Shown: positions 1-11,700 of the stretch, in pieces
How the letters are laid out: each line of letters begins with the position of its first letter
Position numbering within the stretch: the first letter of the stretch is position 1
Assembly: GCA_033239525.1 (NCBI GenBank)
Contig: BSYO01000002.1
Coordinates: 27,944,068 to 28,008,067 of the forward strand
Direction of reading: 5' to 3'
DNA length: 64,000 nucleotides
Origin: Nepenthes gracilis
Taxonomy: Eukaryota; Streptophyta; Magnoliopsida; Caryophyllales; Nepenthaceae
Position numbers and translations under genes: made by a program
Notes under the pieces: generated by a model
Told to the model about the DNA's origin: nothing
Seen by the model: the letters and a program-made list of their open reading frames with translations, nothing else
Databases searched by the model: none

Positions 1-777
1 TTATGAGCAAAGAAATTCCTGTCACATCGATTGAGAGTGGGTTTATTTGATGTATTTGGTATATTTATTACTTATTGAAAGAAAAAATTAAAAAATTAAT
101 AAATTAATTTTTTTAAAAAATATCTAAATAATAATTATTTTATTTTTAATTATTAAATAAAAATTTTATAAGTGCTAATATTATAAATTAATTGATAAAA
201 ATAATATATATAATTTTTTTATATTTTTAATATTTATCATTAAACTTTTATTTAACGGTTGATATTAAAACTTTATTAAATATATCTTACTTAAAAATAT
301 ATATAACACCTACATTTCCTATCACATATCTTGGTCGGCAGTATAAAATCTTGCAATGTCCTTGCAATAATTCATATAAGTCAACCATAAATAAATAGGA
401 GACTTATCCCCCTCCCCCATCCCAAAAAAATAATAAAAATGGTGTAATAATAATAATTATTATTATAATTATAATTAATAATAATTATTATAATTATAAT
501 AAATAATAAAATTAATTATTCAGAGAATTATTTTGTTAAGTATAAGAAAGAAATATATATTATTGTATAAATGAATAATTGACAATGTTTTATTAGTATC
601 AACAAATATTCAAATTCCCAAATGAAAAATTTGATCAATATATTTAATTATTAAAATAAAATAAGGTAAAATTATAATAAATATTATCAAAGAATATATT
701 TTGTTATGTATAAGAAAGAAATATATATTATATGGTTCGATTTATGGATGAATAATTATTTAAAATTAATTATGGGA

Positions 778-829
778 TTTTCTAAAGTATTCAAATATAG
801 AAAAACTAATATTTTTTTAAATAAGGTTG
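778..829 (+). repeat. Direct repeat, left copy
   Basis: This segment begins TTTTCTAAAGTATTCAAATA and closely matches 1223-1281 in the same orientation, with a few small indels. The pair flanks the GC-rich block at 841-1085. It may be a segmental duplication or the remains of an element's flanks. Confidence 0.6.
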
Positions 830-1222
830 AAGAAAATATTACCACCAGTGTCCCAAATGATAATTATTGTGGTGGCACTAACTGGTGGTGGCACCGGCAG
901 GGATGACTAGCCGACGTCAGCTGGTGATTGTTGGCCGACTGGTGGGTGGTGGGATGGTGTTGGTAGGGATGAGTAGCCAGCGGCGGCAGGTGCTTCTGTA
1001 AGACACCCCCACAACCGGCAGGGGGTTGGGTGGGGTGGCATTGGTGAGGGAGTCGGCGACGAGTGTCTCCTGAGGCTCCTCCTATAAATACTCAAAGAGT
1101 ATTAGAAATTAGCAATTAAAAATTATAATTTTTTAAAAATATAAGAGTAAAATATATCATCACTTCATAATAAATTATGCTTGTTTTTTTATAATTATAA
1201 TTATTTTAACATAACTATTTAA

Positions 1223-1281
1223 TTTTCTAAAGTATCAATCAAATATAGAAAAACTAAGATTTTTTTTTTAAAATAAGGTTG
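1223..1281 (+). repeat. Direct repeat, right copy
   Basis: Diverged copy of 778-829. Shared words include TTTTCTAAAGTAT, AAATATAGAAAAACTAA and ATAAGGTTG, in the same order and orientation. Confidence 0.6.
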
Positions 1282-1899
1282 GAATATAATTATGTCCAAT
1301 TTAACCAAACAACCATTAAATTATGACAAAATTAGTATAAAACTAATAACAATAACTAAATTGCTTTTTGGCATGGCTTTATGAAACTATATTTAATTAA
1401 AAATTTCAAACCTATTGTGGCATATTCACATCCTATTAATCATTTATTTACAGTTATGATAATCCACTTATTTAAATTGTCTAAATTAAGGTTTATGGAG
1501 AAAATTCAAGCTATCAATTTACTATTTTTCTTTTATTTCATGTATCATAATAAATTTGTCTCTTAACACAATATAAATATATACAATGGGAGATAATAAT
1601 TAATTATAAAAATAAAGAGCAGTCTACTCAGTATAATACTATTACAAGAAAAATATTAAATGCCCAACCTATTTTAAATTTTTTTTCAGATTTATTGTCA
1701 TGTGAAAGGAGGTTTTTTATTTTAATAAAAAAAATAAAAAAATATCTCATTTCTACATGTTAGATAGTACTTATTAAAAATTATAAATAGGTGGATGAGT
1801 TATATTTCTCTCATTAAATTGATTTTCTGAAATAGACTCCATTGAAAGTAAAATTAGAGAAAACTACACATCTGGCATCTTTCCTTAACCGTACTTAAT

Positions 1900-2475
1900 A
1901 GTTAATGGGCCGTCCGCCCAATGATACCTCTCTTGGGAAATGATATTTTGGGCTGGGCCTCATCCGATGGTCTTCATTCAGCCCAATATTCAAACTTCAA
2001 AACCCGGACTGAACTTAGTCTCATTCATAGTATTACATGCCTAATTAAATTATCTAACTTATATATATAAATATATATATATAATTTATTTTTTTATAAA
2101 TATTTTTAAAAATTTATTAAAGTATATATATATATTAAATTCTATAAAAAAATCAAAATTTTATACAATTTTGAGGATTTAATTTTTGAATACTATCAAA
2201 AGATTATAAATAACTTAAGATTTTATAAATTTATTTATATTAATAAATTCACTCTAAATAAATAAATAATACTCATTTTATATTAACATAATATATTTAT
2301 TAAATATTTAAAAAATGTTTCTGAATAATTATACCGGCAAGCCAATTGGTATTAATTGTATCGGCACGTTATTAACCCCGAAATATCCGTACATCGAAAC
2401 CGGGAAACGCCGAATGGGCATACGGCCACTGAGAAATTCAATCATCCTGAAGCTCCAAACCCTAAAAAATAAAAA
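1900..2475 (+). promoter_or_regulatory. ISU1 upstream region: site II cluster and telo-box
   Basis: Four TGGGCY-type words (site II, bound by TCP-class factors in plants) cluster here: TGGGCC at 1906-1911, TGGGCT and TGGGCC overlapping at 1949-1959, and AGCCCA at 1980-1985. A telo-box word, AAACCCTAA, lies about 15 nt before the start codon (about 2457-2465). Site II plus telo-box is a known combination in promoters of plant genes for ribosomal and mitochondrial proteins, which fits an ISU-type scaffold. The transcription start is not determined, and the site II cluster is about 500 nt from the ATG, so its role is inferred. Confidence 0.45.
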
Positions 2476-2782
2476 ATGCTGCGACAGGGCTGCAAGACGC
2501 TATTCGGGCTTGCTGAAACGCAAACCTTATCCCGATCGCAGTCGATTCCGCTGATTTTGATGCGCCTCTACCACGAGCGAGTTGTTGATCACTACAATAA
2601 CCCGCGAAACGTCGGATCCTTCGATAAGAATGATCCTGATGTTGGGACGGGTCTTGTCGGTGCTCCGGCTTGTGGGGATGTGATGAAGCTTCAGATTAAG
2701 GTCGATGAGAAGACGGGAAAGATCGTTGATGCTTGTTTCAAGACTTTCGGGTGTGGTTCTGCCATCGCTTCTTCATCGTTAG
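2476..2782 (+). CDS. ISU1: ISU1 exon 1
   Basis: Encodes residues 1-102 plus the first base of codon 103: the presequence and the first two cluster cysteines. The donor is TTAG/GTGCG, followed immediately by a long T run in the intron. The phase-1 junction completes an Ala codon with exon 2, as expected from family members with S-x-A-T-E-W at this point. Confidence 0.95.
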
Positions 2783-5700
2783 GTGCGTTTTTTTTTTTTT
2801 TTTTTTGTGAAAACAATTCGATTCGAGTTCTTTGATTTATATGTAGTTTTTCATGTGAGCTATTTCCAAGTTTTCATGGCCAATTTCATTGATTTCTTGG
2901 GCCTTTTGTTACAAAAGATGAATTCAGTTGCGGTTACTCGGTTTCTTGGAATCATTGTTTTCTGAATCGTCTGGAAATATGAAAATAGATGGGTTTTGTA
3001 TTTATCATGCTGAGGGTTGTGTGTGGTATGATGAGTCTCTATTCTGAAGTTGTTTTGGGATATTTCGTGCACCTGTTATAGATGGATAATTTCCTTTAGG
3101 ATTGGTTGATTTTGAGTATGTGGAAGGTTTGATCTTGAAATAGGTCAATTTCATCGATATCTTGTGTTCTCTGTGCCAGTGATATGAACACAATTGGGAT
3201 ATATATATTTTTTGCACAGTTTCATATCATTATCTCCCTCTTCCGGAAAAAAAAGAACTCCACCTCCACTTTTCAGAAGGGTAGTAATTGGCAAGGCTGT
3301 TGAGCGGGAGCAGTCACAGTTACTCTAGAGCTATGTAGCAAGGGAATATGATTTTTGTTTTTTGATGTGGAAGCATTTTAACTTTGATTATACGAAGAAC
3401 TGAGATATAGAATGTTACCAAGATACTACATAATTAGGCTTACGAAACAACGCAAGACTACAGTACTGACTAATAACTAGACTTACAAGAAATATAACAA
3501 GGGGAAGGAGCCTCTAGATGGATCAGGCTTTCAAAAATGTCCAAAACTGTAAGGTGGGTAGAGATCTTTTGTCATTGCTTGAAGGATATGAGGGTTTTCC
3601 CAGAAGATTCAATCGTTTCTTCATATTCTATTTATGCAGTTTGCCCATCGTAACAAAATGTGCTTTTCGCCATTCTAGATAATGGATCTCATATTCTAGA
3701 TAATGGGCCTCGTATTCCGCAGCGTTGTTGGTTGCTGGGAACCCGAGGACCATCGAGTACTTTATCTCTGGATCCTTCAGCGTCCTTAGCATAACGCCAT
3801 CTCCACAACCATCCTTCATTGATGAGTCGCCCACATGCAGGGTCCAGATTGTTGGGATGTGTGATTCTTCAGTATCGCAAACGTCCGAGGAGTTCTGAGT
3901 TGCTGCCGTTGTTTCGAGAATAAAATCCGCCAGAGCTTGACCTTTTAAGGCAGGTCTCGGACAAAACTCTATGTCAAACTCACCAAACTCAATGGCCCAC
4001 TTGACCTACCGTCCCAATGTTTTTGGCTTCACCAGAATCACTCTCAAGGGCTAATCGGTCAATACTACTATTTTGTGTGCCTGGAAGTATGGCCTCAACT
4101 TTCGAGCGGAATACACGAGCACTAGAGCCACCTTTTTTGCATAAGAATACCTTGTCTCAGCGTTAGCCAAGATCTTACTGATGTAGTATATAGGCTGCTG
4201 TCTGCCGTTCGGTTGATTGACTAAGGCTGAGCTCAGGGCTTTGTCTGAAATCAAAAGGTATAGGTACAACTCCTTGCCTGTTGGGGAGAAGTCAACAGAG
4301 GTGGACTTGATGGGGACTCCTTGAGTCCTCGGAAGGCTTCCTCACAGTCAGCTGTCCACTGGAAGCTGTTGGTCTGTCCCTCTCGGGGCCTTGAAAAAGG
4401 CAAGTACTTCTCGACTAACTTGGCCATAAAGCGTGACAGCGCTGCCAGCCTCCCATTGAGCTTTTGGAGTTCTTTTACAGTTCGAGGGGATTTTATGTTA
4501 AGGATAGCCTTGATCTTTTCGGATTTGCTTCAATCCCTCGGCGTGAAACAATGTAGCCCAAGAATTTTTCAGATGTCACTCCAAACGTACATTTGGCTGG
4601 ATTGAGTTTCATCTGGTACGTTATTAGGACATTGAAGGTCTTGTCCAGGTCTCAGATGTGGTAGTCGGTTATTTTGCTTTTGACGAGCATGTCGTCCACA
4701 TAGACCTCTACATTCCTTCCAGTTTGGACCTCGAACATTTTATTCACAAGTCTCTGATAAGTAGCATCGGCATTCTTGAGTCCGAAGGGCATGACTCTAT
4801 AACAATAGGTCCCTCAGTCCGTCATGTATGACGTGTGCTCTTCGCCTTCGGGACTCATCCTTTTTTGGTTGTAATCTGAGTACGCGTCCATGAAGCTTAG
4901 AAGCTCATGGCCAGATGTCGAGTCTACAAGTGAATCAATCCTTGGAAACGGGAAGCTGTCCTTTGGGAACGCTTTATTGACATCCGTGAAGTCCACGCAC
5001 ATCCACCACTTTCCGTTATTCTTTTTCACCATTATAACGTTGGATAGCTTCTTTACCTTCTCCCGAATTGCCACCAGCTTCTCAACTGAATAATTTCTTC
5101 TCTTCTGCCTAACGGGCTTGTGATTGGGATCTATGCCCAATTTATGGACCATTACTCCGGTCGATATTCTTGGCATGTTACTCGGAGTCCAAGCAAAAAT
5201 GTCCGAGTTCTTCGGCAGGAAACTGATAAGCTTGTCTTGGAAAGCTTGAGGCAGAGAGCTTCCTATATGGATGGCCTTTTCTGGATCTCTAGGATCCAGA
5301 AGGACTCGGTCGATGACTTCTCCAGATTCAACCTGTTGCAATATCATCTCATCACAGAAGTTTAAGTCTTTGATGGGCTGAGGAAGTGGCGTCTCGATGA
5401 TCTGGGACAGGTAGCATGTCCAATCGGCAGCCTGATTCCCAAGGACCTTCCTAATCTCGTATGATATTGAGAACTTCATCTTCAAATGTGGGATTGAGGT
5501 CACGGCCCCGAAGGTGGCCGGGTAAGGGCATCCGAGGATTGCGTTGTAGACCAAAGATAGGTTTACGACCAGGAAAGAAAGGGTCCTTGACGATGTCCTT
5601 GGATGGGTTCCTAATGTGACCTCAAGTTGGATGACTCCCTGCACTCGCACTGGTTCGTTGTCCAGCCCATGGAGGGGTCCCGCTGTTACTGTCATCTGAC

Positions 5701-8700
5701 TTCTTTTAAGCCCTAATTATAAGAAAGCATAGAGATAGAGAATATTGCGCAAGCTTCCATTATCAATAAATACTCGTTTCATCTGGTAGTTTAAGCTACC
5801 GTCACAAATGAGTCTAGTTACAACTAGGGTTTAGAATGGGGGGATGTTACATGGGTCGTATCTACGTTACAAAAACTAATGACCTCATTCCTAGATTCTA
5901 CCATAAGTTTCTTCTTCTTTACCTCTGGATCCTCCTGTGTGCCGCCTCTGACCGGGCGGGTGGATATTATGTTGACCACCCTTGCGGCCACTCTGCTTCT
6001 TGGCTGGTCAGCCTCTTCCTTTTGCTGTTCCAAACGATTGTCCAGGTCTTTGTAGGAAACGGTTGAGGTGACCTCTTTTGATCAGCTCCTCAATCTCCTT
6101 CTGCAGTGTCCGGCAGTCCTCGGTACCATGGTCTTCGCAACGATGGTAGTTGCAATACTTGGACTAGTCACCACCTTTTGGGTTCTTCAGTGCCTTGAGC
6201 CACCTCAAAAACTTTTCATCACAAATCTGTATCAGGATATTGGTACGCGAATCGTTTAAAGGAGTAAGGTTTACGAACTTATACTCCCTATAAATGTTCT
6301 GCCAAGACTTCTGGTGTTTCTTGGGCATGCGGGATCCTTGTCGGTCTTCGTATCTCTTTCCCTCCACTGCCCTCATTGGGAGGCTTTCCGTCTGGACGGG
6401 CCTTTTTGCATCGTTCGCTTCTTCGGTCATAATGTAAGCTCTTGTTATAATCTTAGCCTCCTTGAATGTCTGCGAGCCCTTATGCACGAGGTGCTTGAAG
6501 AAGCTACCTCTCTCTAGTGCGGAAAGGAAAGCGGTCACTTGACCCTATCGCTCGACTTTGGGATTTGCCTAGCCTCGAATATGAAGCGGGACAGAAAGCT
6601 CTTCAGGCTCTCCTTGGCCCCTTGCTTCACACGAGCAAGGTGCCATGGTTGCTTCTCAATCCTTCGGCTGGAAGCGAACTGGGAGAGAAAGGCTTCTGCT
6701 AACTCGTTGAATGAATGGATGCAGTCCACAAACAGCCCATAGAATCAGATCCTCGCGTCTCTCTTAAGAGTTAAAGGGAAGCATTGGCATATTGTCGTCT
6801 CATCCAAGCCTTGAAGGCTCAGATGTTCACGGAAGTAATCCAAGTAGTCAATTAGATCTGCGCTTCCATCATAGACGTCGAGGATTGACATTTTGAACTT
6901 TGGGGGAAGCAGCCTTGTCTTAATCTTCGTCGTGAACAGAGTTCTAGGGAAGTCAGCAGCTCCTCCCTCAGCATTGCCAAAGACTCGGCAAAACACCTTC
7001 TCGAGCTTCTCCTCCACCTGAGGTGAAGCCGCCGTTTTCTTCTCCTTGAGGTAATTCCTCAACTCGTAGGGATCTTGCGCAGTTTGCTACCCTGTATGGC
7101 TTCTAGTCCTCGGAGGGACTTCTTCGCGAGGAGCCACGCCCTGAACGGCATTTTCCTGGTTGTCGTGGACACAGTGAGGGTTTCACTTCTCTAGTCTTTC
7201 CTCTTGTATCCGTGGGGCTAAGCGCCCTTGAAGGCGCGATGGGGCTCTGCCGCTCGAGGCAACCCGCGTCCCATTGTCCTCGTGCTGAGCGGCTTGTTTT
7301 GAGGTGTTAGATGGCTTCTCTAGGATGTCGCGATTCGGAAGGCCTTAGAGGGCGCCTCCTTCAGCCACGTGTCCATCTTCGAGCAAAGGTTCTAGATGGC
7401 CTTGGACATGTCGTCCATCCTTAAGGCCAATGCCCGCACATAAGGATCAGGATGATCCTCTATTCTGGTGTAGGGAGTAGGGTTGTTGCGCACGAGCCCG
7501 CTTCTCTGACAGATGCGCTGGCCTGTTCTCATGTGTTCACCATTTCTTTTTTTTTACTTGGAAAACGTGTTGAGCTGACTTTTCGTAACAATTTTCCATA
7601 GACGGCGCCAAATGTTGCGTCCTCGGATCCTTGCTCTAACAGGGATGAGGATCCGACAGCAACACCAACAGCACGAGTACGGAATGGAAGGAGAGAGAGA
7701 GAAGGCACGTGGAGTTTTACGTGGAAAACCTTTCTGAAATAAGAAGGAAAAACCACGGGACTTTGGTCCGAGAACTACTTTCACTAATTAGGAGTTCAAA
7801 TACAGGAGGCTGGGGGCTAAGTGTATGGAAACTTGAAGGAGTCACTCTTATTACACAATTCCTCACTTCCTCTCTCTACAGTGCAGTATAGCTTTTCTGC
7901 TTTTTTTCTCTTAGTTTGCTCTACCTAGAGTTCAGAGTTTTGAATTTCGGATCCTTTGTTATGTGTAAAGTGAATGCTTATATAGTGGGCGAAACCCTCT
8001 GCATGGAGCTGCCATGTGGCGCTAGCGTGTACAGAAAGTCCTGCCATCAACTTTGCAAATCCATTCTGCCTTGTTAGGAAGATTGAGTGTAGGCGGGCTG
8101 ACTCTGCAGGACGTCATGTCACGTGTGCGCTGGAAGCCGTCATCCTCTGTGTAGGTTGCACGTTGAGGGCGCACTTGCCCTTAGTGACGTCACCTATGAG
8201 CTGGCACCCTTGTCCGCTGCTGGCCCCTATCTGCGATGTGCCCGCGGGCCTTTGGGCCTCTTGGACCTTTTCTGCCATGTTGACTTCTTGGGCCGCATGG
8301 GCTTTTTGGGCCATTCAGAGATGTGGACTCGTTTTGTGTAAACGGGTTTTGCTTGGGCCTTGGGTGGATCCGCTACCCATCACTTGAGATTGTGTATCAT
8401 TATTATTAGTATTTATTGTTTGTACTGTTTTTACAATAATATCAGGTCGTGAGGTTGATGGATTAGATGTTGAAACATTAGATTTAATGGAATATTGTTG
8501 TAATTTTCCTGTTATTGTCTAAAGTAAGTTATTAGTTTTCTTTTGTGGTAATTGAATAATTTTCTTGGTAGGTAATGTGTTGCGTACACCAAGTGGTGGA
8601 GAATATATTATGGAAAAATTGAGTATTTATTTGATTATTTTTTAAATACGTTTCTACACGATTGCTTGGACATAGTATGCAGATTTTGAGCTTAATAATT

Positions 8701-11700
8701 ATTTTATTCACATATCTTTTTAATATCTTCTAACTTTGCTGTGCCAGTAAGAGGGAGATCAAATATTCTCTTAAAAGGTGTTGCATTAATCGATGTATTA
8801 TCAATGTTTAATTTAAGAGATGCTAATGTTGAATGAATTGAAGTTATATTTTGTCCTGGTATTGTTGTCTATTGATTAGTAATCCTAGTATTTTACATTG
8901 ATCTGAGATTGAGGCATTAACTTATTTCTATTAGTATGAGGAAAAATCCATTCAAAAAATCAAATATTTAATTCTAAATAATTCATAGCTTCTTTGCATT
9001 AATCTTTGTATTTGTCATTTTGTTCCTTAGTAAAAAATTTAAAACACCATTTCATAATGGGGTATTTTCTTAACACATGAATTCTTTTCTTAAATAATAC
9101 ATATTTGGTGTAAAATCACTGTTTCTTGAAATAACATTAATTGATTGTATATCTGAGTGAGTAAGAGATTGCGGAGTAACATCATCTACAAACTTAGGAA
9201 TAGGATTTTTGTTTTCTACTTTTTTAGGTTGAGTGTAAACAAATTGGAATTGAGTACCTGTTGATAGTCTCAATGCTAATTGTATATGAGCGTTGAGAGG
9301 TGTTAAAACTTATAGATCTTGGAATGGTGTTTGGTTTGAAATTGAAATTTATTTTAACATTAGTAGTTTTAGTAATATCTGAAAATTCTCTCATTGTTAT
9401 ATGTCATGGTATTTGAGGTAACTCAATTGGACATGAATCTAGTAGATTAATTTCATTCCATTTGAGTAATTTTGTTGTAAAAGTTGTATGTTCAGTCTTT
9501 TATTGTTAAGACATTAGTTTCTCTAGCGGGGGTTTGAATTAAATATCTTAGATTAAATTGTGTTATTAATAATTTGAAATAAATTCTATATAGAATTAAA
9601 AATCCTCTATGATATTCTTTTCAAGCTAATTCTGAAATATGAACATTTGACATTAAAGTGTTCAAAATAGTTGGGTCTTTCAGATCTACTGAAAAATAGA
9701 GACACAACTAAAATATATTTGGTCATTGCATAAATTTGACTAAACTATTGCCAGTATTAAATCTTTGTATTTTAGTGATGTTTCATCTCTTAAACTTAAT
9801 AATATTGGAGTATCAATTTCTAATTTGATTAGTGGTTTAATAGCAATTTAAATTAATTCATAATGAATATAATCATAACCTTTTTGTCTAAATTTGTCTA
9901 TTGATAAGGAAGATAATGGTCTAATCTTTTCATATTCATTTTGGATTGAGATAGCTCGTTTATGATTTTTTATAGCAAATGCAAATTTGAAATCAAAAGT
10001 ACCAATTTTATAAGCCTCTTCTATTTGTTTGGGTGAATTAGTCCATTTTTGTGAAATCAGTTGTGCTTGGAATAAATAAGAATTTTCTTAAATTTGTTTC
10101 TGATTTTATTTTTGAATTATTTCCCTTAAGCAATTTCGAAATCTCTAAGCCATAGAGTTAATTATGACATTAACTAAATACTTAGCAAACTCAACTAGCA
10201 CAATCCTTGAGTAACTGGGACCATCAAAGACTGGGACCACCAAAACATAGGCTGACCAGTGATGACGATAAGTGTTATACAAGCTAATTATGCCTAATAA
10301 ATGATTAATGCAATAATCAAATATATGGCTTTGATACCAATATAATAACTGAAGAGATTATAATAAAGAGAGAGAGAAAGAGATTATACCAATTGTTGAG
10401 TCTTTGTATTGATATTTGACTGTAAGTCCAGAAAATTTGATAAAGAAATACAAATTTTGAGAAAGAAAATGAAGTAATGACTGCAGAATGGAAAAGGTGG
10501 GAATTAGTAGATTCCATTATTTTGGTTTGGTAGAGGAATAAGTAATAAGAATAATAATAATAGTAATAATAATAATAATAATAGTAATAATAATAAACAT
10601 AAATATAATAATAATAATAATATCTTATAAATAATAATAATAAATATAATAATAATAATAAATGTAATAATAATACCTAATAATAATAATATGTAATAAT
10701 AATAATAATAATAATAATAAACAAAAAATAATAATACCTAATAATTTAATAACAATAATAAATATAATTATAATAATACCTAATAAATAATAATAATAAT
10801 AACAATATGTAATAATATAATAATACCTAATAAATAATAGTAATAATAATCATAATAATGCAATAATAATAACTCTTTTCTTGTTCTAATAATAATAATA
10901 ATACATAATAATAATTAATAATCTTAAATAACAAGAGCTGCTTGTTGAATCATATCCTTTACAAAATTTAATTTAATCTAATAATAATAATAATAATCAT
11001 AATAAAATAGTGATTTATTTTGTGGAATAGAATACAAAGCAAGTGGAGGTCTCGTCTTTCCCCCAATTCTTGCAACCAAACATTTGGCTTTTCTTTTCTT
11101 GTTCTACATTCTTCTATCTTAAAAAGTTGGTTTTGATTGATGGAGAGCAAGTCGAGGTCTCGTCTCTCTTTGGCTTTTCCTCTTTTTAAATAGGTGGGTT
11201 CCCAGTGTGAATAAGTGGAAGCCCTGTGCCTGTTGTTTTGCCGAGTTGCTGAATAGTTAAAAGATGCATTATCCGTAAATAGCTGATTTACTCTTTTAAC
11301 CTTTACTTGATATTCTTTTGTCTGATTGAACTGCTGAAAAATAAACAAATAATAGATGGTGTTGTTTAACTCATAGCTCGATTCTTCCCATAGTTTGGTT
11401 TTGGCAATCGAGGTCTCCTATCCCTCAGAATTGGCGCTTATCTGTCTCCTTGGAAATGGTGTTTATCATAGTCATTCCTACCTCTCTCAATCTCATCCTC
11501 TTGATACCTTCTGTTGTATGGAAGCTCTAAATGATCCGCTTGTCTGAGGCCCTCTAGTCAATACTCTCAGCACTTGCTGCTCAAGTGCGTTGACAAAATC
11601 TGTTGCCATTCGCCAATCTTGGATCCTCTTGGTTATCTTCTGTGCCTTTCGCTTCACGCAAATCTATTTGACAGTCTCCTTGTTGAGGTCCACTAGTTCC

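Larger units (their letters stand above)
1..1860. other. AT-rich upstream region with diverged direct repeats
   Basis: No gene is recognisable in this stretch; the short open frames are AT-biased and have no family signature. Two sets of direct repeats are visible: 531-563 resembles 699-731, and 778-829 resembles 1223-1281. The last pair brackets a GC-rich block at about 841-1085 that stands out from its AT-rich surroundings. This looks like layered insertions or duplications upstream of ISU1, of unknown class. Confidence 0.5.
3600..8382 (-). mobile_element. Truncated Ty3/gypsy retrotransposon, Tat-like lineage
   Basis: The element reads right to left: 5' LTR (8382-7613), primer-site region, gag (7062-6164), protease and reverse transcriptase (5695-4300), then RNase H (about 4270-3628). 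No integrase and no second LTR are seen, so the 3' part is missing. The coding region is broken by several frameshifts and stops, so it is a dead copy. The lineage call rests on the protease/RT order, the sequence GGCGCCGTC just after the LTR, and an RNase H fragment of the NNxAEYEA type. It sits in ISU1 intron 1, antisense to the gene. The exact left edge is uncertain by about 100 nt. Confidence 0.85.

Noticed and set aside
2315..2554. 79-codon frame overlapping the start of ISU1
   Set aside because: It overlaps ISU1 exon 1 in another frame and has no family signature; the region is leader sequence with a telo-box.
7529..7784. Two reverse frames of about 75 codons near 7.6 kb
   Set aside because: They cross the LTR end and primer site of the Tat-like element and are non-coding.
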